Positions 49,816 through 51,966 of a stretch of DNA of 51,966 nucleotides are shown one piece after another. Both the position numbers and the translations under genes were made by a program. Source of the stretch: Gemmatimonadota bacterium (lineage in GTDB: Bacteria > Gemmatimonadota > Gemmatimonadetes > Longimicrobiales > Gaopeijiaceae). The notes beneath the pieces are model-generated. The model was not told the DNA's origin, did not search any database, and saw only the letters and a list, made by a program, of their open reading frames with translations. The DNA is taken from assembly GCA_024638305.1 (NCBI GenBank), contig JAHEKN010000006.1, positions 1 through 51,966 of the forward strand. The letters run 5' to 3'. How positions within the stretch are numbered: position 1 is the stretch's first letter; every line of letters begins with the position of its first letter.

Positions 49816-51966
49816 GTGCGGGTTTTTTCGTTTTTCGTTGCTCGGACCCGACGGTCGGGGGTGCTGGCCGTTGGCGCGCTCGCGCTGTCGTCGGTGGGCG
49901 CCTCAGGGCAGTGGCCTGCGGAGCTCGAGGTGCGGGTTCGGGACGCCGTCACCGGTGCGCCCGTCACCGGTGCGCGCATCGAGATCCTCGACGACGCCGG
50001 AGCGACGTGGTCCGTCATCGACGGCGACGCGCTCATCCAGAGCGTGCGCGAAGGCCTCGGGCGAGTTTCGGTCTCCGCCCTGGGGTACCGTTCGGCCGTG
50101 GGCCGTTTCGAGGCGAGGAACGGGGAGCGCGCGATCGTGGACCTGGCGCTCGAGCCCGAGCCGCTCGCGCTCGACGGAGTAGAGGCAAGCGCCCGGTCCT
50201 CGACGGAGGTCGCTAACGTGTTCCGTCTCTCGCGTGAGGGCATACGGGGCTCGGCCGCCACGACCCTCGGGGAAGCGCTGACCGCAGTCCCTGGTGTCGT
50301 GATACGTCGCGACGACGCCGGAGGGGCGGAGACCGTCAGCGTGCGCGGCAGCGCATCCGACGCGGTCCTGGTTATCCTCGACGGCGTTGCCGTGAATGAC
50401 CCCATCACCGGAGAGGCCGACCTCTCCCGCATTCCCCTGACGGCGGTTCACGAGGTGGTGGTCCACCGGGGGGCCGCTTCCGCCGCCTTCGGGCCACGCG
50501 CTCGCGCCGGCGCCATCGAGGTCCGCACTGCTCCGGCTGACGAGGATCTCCGCGTCACCGTCGCGGGTGGCTCCTTAGGGAAGCGGCGGGCCGCTCTGGC
50601 CGCGTCGTGGCACGCTCGTGAGCTGTCCATGAGCGGAGGTGCCGAGGCCGGGCGCTCTAACGGGCGCTTCACCTACGTGGTACCGGATGCTGCCGGCGGC
50701 GGATCGGGACGGCGCAACAACGCGGACCGGGAGGGCGTGGCCGCCTGGGCGGCACTGGAGGGGGGAGGTCTCTCGACCCGCGTGGCGCTCGACCGGACGG
50801 AGAGGGGCCTGCCGGGAGCAGCGTACAATCCGACGCGCGGGGCCCGCCAGACCGACTGGGGAGGGCAGTTGTCGTTCGGCTCCGAGCGGGGCGACAACAT
50901 CCGCGTGCGGCTCGAAGGCTTTGGCGCGTTCCGGTCCAATCGGTACACGGATCCGGATCCGCCCGCCGGACTCGCCTACGACGAGGAGGCCCGGATCGGA
51001 GAGCTCGGAGGTGCGATACGGACGGCTGTCCCGAGTAGCCGTTTCGGTCTGCTGGAGGCGGGTATGAATTTGCGCTCCACCCACGTGGAGGCGGCGTCAC
51101 TCAGCGGGGAGGCGCCAGCGGACGGGGTCCACGCGGGCGCGTTCGCCGGCACCACCGTGCGGCCGGGCTCGGGATGGCTCGGCATCGGAGTTCGTGTGCG
51201 AGTGGACCGTGACGGATGGACGTCACGGAAGTACGCATCGCACGCGTTGACGGCGAGCGCGACCCACGGCGCCGTCACCGTGGACCTGGCCCAGCGATCC
51301 TCTTTCAGTCCCCCGACGCTCGCGGACCAGTACTTCGCGGAAGGCGTGGGCGTGCGTCCCAATCCGAAGCTGCGGGCGGAGCGTACGCCGAGCGAGGTCG
51401 AGTTGGGCGTCCGGTACTCGGCCGCAGAGTGGCGGGTGGGGGGGTCGCTGTACACGGGCGATGTGATCGACCTCATCGTGTGGCAACCCGACTTCCGCTT
51501 CATCTGGAGCCCGGCCAACGCGGACGTCCGCCGGCGAGGGGCCGAGCTATGGAGCGAGTTGCGGGGACGCGTGCGGCCCTGGCGGGTTTCCGCGGCCTAC
51601 TCTCACGCTCGCATCGTCTACGATCGCCCGGGAGAGGACGATTCGGTCCAGGTCGCGTACCGCCCCCGCAACAGCGCCACCCTGGCCGCCTCCTGGTCCG
51701 GGGCCCGCATCCACGCGTCCATGACCGGGCGCTATATCGGCCAGAGGTTCCCCGTCCCCGCGCCTCTCAACCCACTGCCCGGCTTCTGGTCGTGGGACGC
51801 GGCGGTCGGGTACAGCTCACGGGTGGCCGGATGGAACGTCGAGACCCGAGTGCGAGTGCGACGGGTCCTCGACGAGCGGCAAACTCTCATCTTCGACTTC
51901 CCGGATCCGGGGCGGACGGTCGAGCTCGGGCTCGAGCTGACGCCCCAGGGGAACAATCAGGTGCTT
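49816..51966 (+). CDS. TonB-dependent receptor, probable cobalamin/corrinoid transporter, cut at the window end
   Basis: The frame is open from GTG 49816 (after GAGGGGAA) to the last base, 717 codons, with no stop. It starts with a signal peptide (MRVFSFFVARTRRSG, then VLAVGALALSSVGASG). Residues about 34-110 are a carboxypeptidase-regulatory-like domain (LEVRVRDAVTGAPVTGARIEIL). The plug lies at about 130-237: TLGEALTAVPGVVIRRDDAGG, VSVRGSASDAVLVILDGVAVND and VHRGAASAAFGPRARAGAIEV. The barrel contains RSSFSPPTLADQYFAEGVGVRPNPKLRAERTPS. Position behind a cobalamin riboswitch makes it a BtuB-like corrinoid importer by inference. It is much more like BtuB in length than SusC. No SusD gene is seen upstream. 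Confidence 0.9.
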   Translation, partial: MRVFSFFVARTRRSGVLAVGALALSSVGASGQWPAELEVRVRDAVTGAPVTGARIEILDDAGATWSVIDGDALIQSVREGLGRVSVSALGYRSAVGRFEARNGERAIVDLALEPEPLALDGVEASARSSTEVANVFRLSREGIRGSAATTLGEALTAVPGVVIRRDDAGGAETVSVRGSASDAVLVILDGVAVNDPITGEADLSRIPLTAVHEVVVHRGAASAAFGPRARAGAIEVRTAPADEDLRVTVAGGSLGKRRAALAASWHARELSMSGGAEAGRSNGRFTYVVPDAAGGGSGRRNNADREGVAAWAALEGGGLSTRVALDRTERGLPGAAYNPTRGARQTDWGGQLSFGSERGDNIRVRLEGFGAFRSNRYTDPDPPAGLAYDEEARIGELGGAIRTAVPSSRFGLLEAGMNLRSTHVEAASLSGEAPADGVHAGAFAGTTVRPGSGWLGIGVRVRVDRDGWTSRKYASHALTASATHGAVTVDLAQRSSFSPPTLADQYFAEGVGVRPNPKLRAERTPSEVELGVRYSAAEWRVGGSLYTGDVIDLIVWQPDFRFIWSPANADVRRRGAELWSELRGRVRPWRVSAAYSHARIVYDRPGEDDSVQVAYRPRNSATLAASWSGARIHASMTGRYIGQRFPVPAPLNPLPGFWSWDAAVGYSSRVAGWNVETRVRVRRVLDERQTLIFDFPDPGRTVELGLELTPQGNNQVL

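Overview
The window is GC-rich (about two thirds G+C), densely coded bacterial chromosome without phage, insertion-sequence, CRISPR, tRNA or rRNA signals. Cell-envelope content points to a diderm: two SusC/SusD pairs, a further TonB-dependent receptor, many lipobox signal peptides, an OmpA-type protein, a secreted Asp-box propeller and a secreted M28 peptidase. Together with a 180-kDa-class NAD-glutamate dehydrogenase and an odAB-free SucA, the mix resembles Gemmatimonadota. That assignment is inference from family content; no marker gene proves it.

Layout. 1-10 kb: end of a SusC gene, its SusD partner and a UUCG-loop terminator, then secreted or lipid-anchored proteins (small lipoprotein, DUF1554 lectin-like protein, arginase-fold lipoprotein, DUF1028 protein, M28 peptidase, DinB-like protein, DUF2157 membrane protein, cyclophilin lipoprotein). 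10.6-13.6 kb: outer-membrane-like protein coupled to a Ppx/GppA phosphatase, then a histone H1-like Lys/Ala-rich DNA-binding protein with its own promoter and terminator. 13.6-18.5 kb: giant NAD-glutamate dehydrogenase. 18.7-22.7 kb: SbcD/YhaO nuclease and SbcC/YhaN ATPase, translationally coupled. 22.7-26.2 kb: three glycosyltransferases. 26.3-27.8 kb: minus-strand operon pgeF, small Cys-rich protein, OsmC-family protein. 27.8-30.7 kb: sucA. 30.8-34.1 kb: OmpA/BON protein with a membrane-anchored coiled-coil helix-hairpin-helix protein, then a small membrane protein and a DnaQ-type exonuclease. 34.2-39.4 kb: Asp-box propeller, DUF3179 lipoprotein, two small envelope proteins. 39.5-43.9 kb: second SusC/SusD operon. 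44.2-49.4 kb: PKD-like lipoprotein, patatin phospholipase, long acyl-CoA dehydrogenase, amidohydrolase. 49.6-52 kb: cobalamin riboswitch followed by a TonB-dependent receptor that runs off the end.

The most notable signal is the OsmC-family gene at 26313-26801 (minus). Its reading frame is broken by a single in-frame TGA exactly where the family carries its first catalytic cysteine; the second cysteine is present downstream, and a GC-rich hairpin with a GG-containing loop starts a short distance after the TGA, as expected for a bacterial SECIS element. I read it as a probable selenoprotein that ordinary gene callers would split into two fragments. Other points of interest are the H1-like protein, the cobalamin riboswitch controlling a receptor, an arginase-fold lipoprotein whose first metal-binding histidine is replaced, and two glycosyltransferase genes whose 3' ends overlap by about 156 bases.
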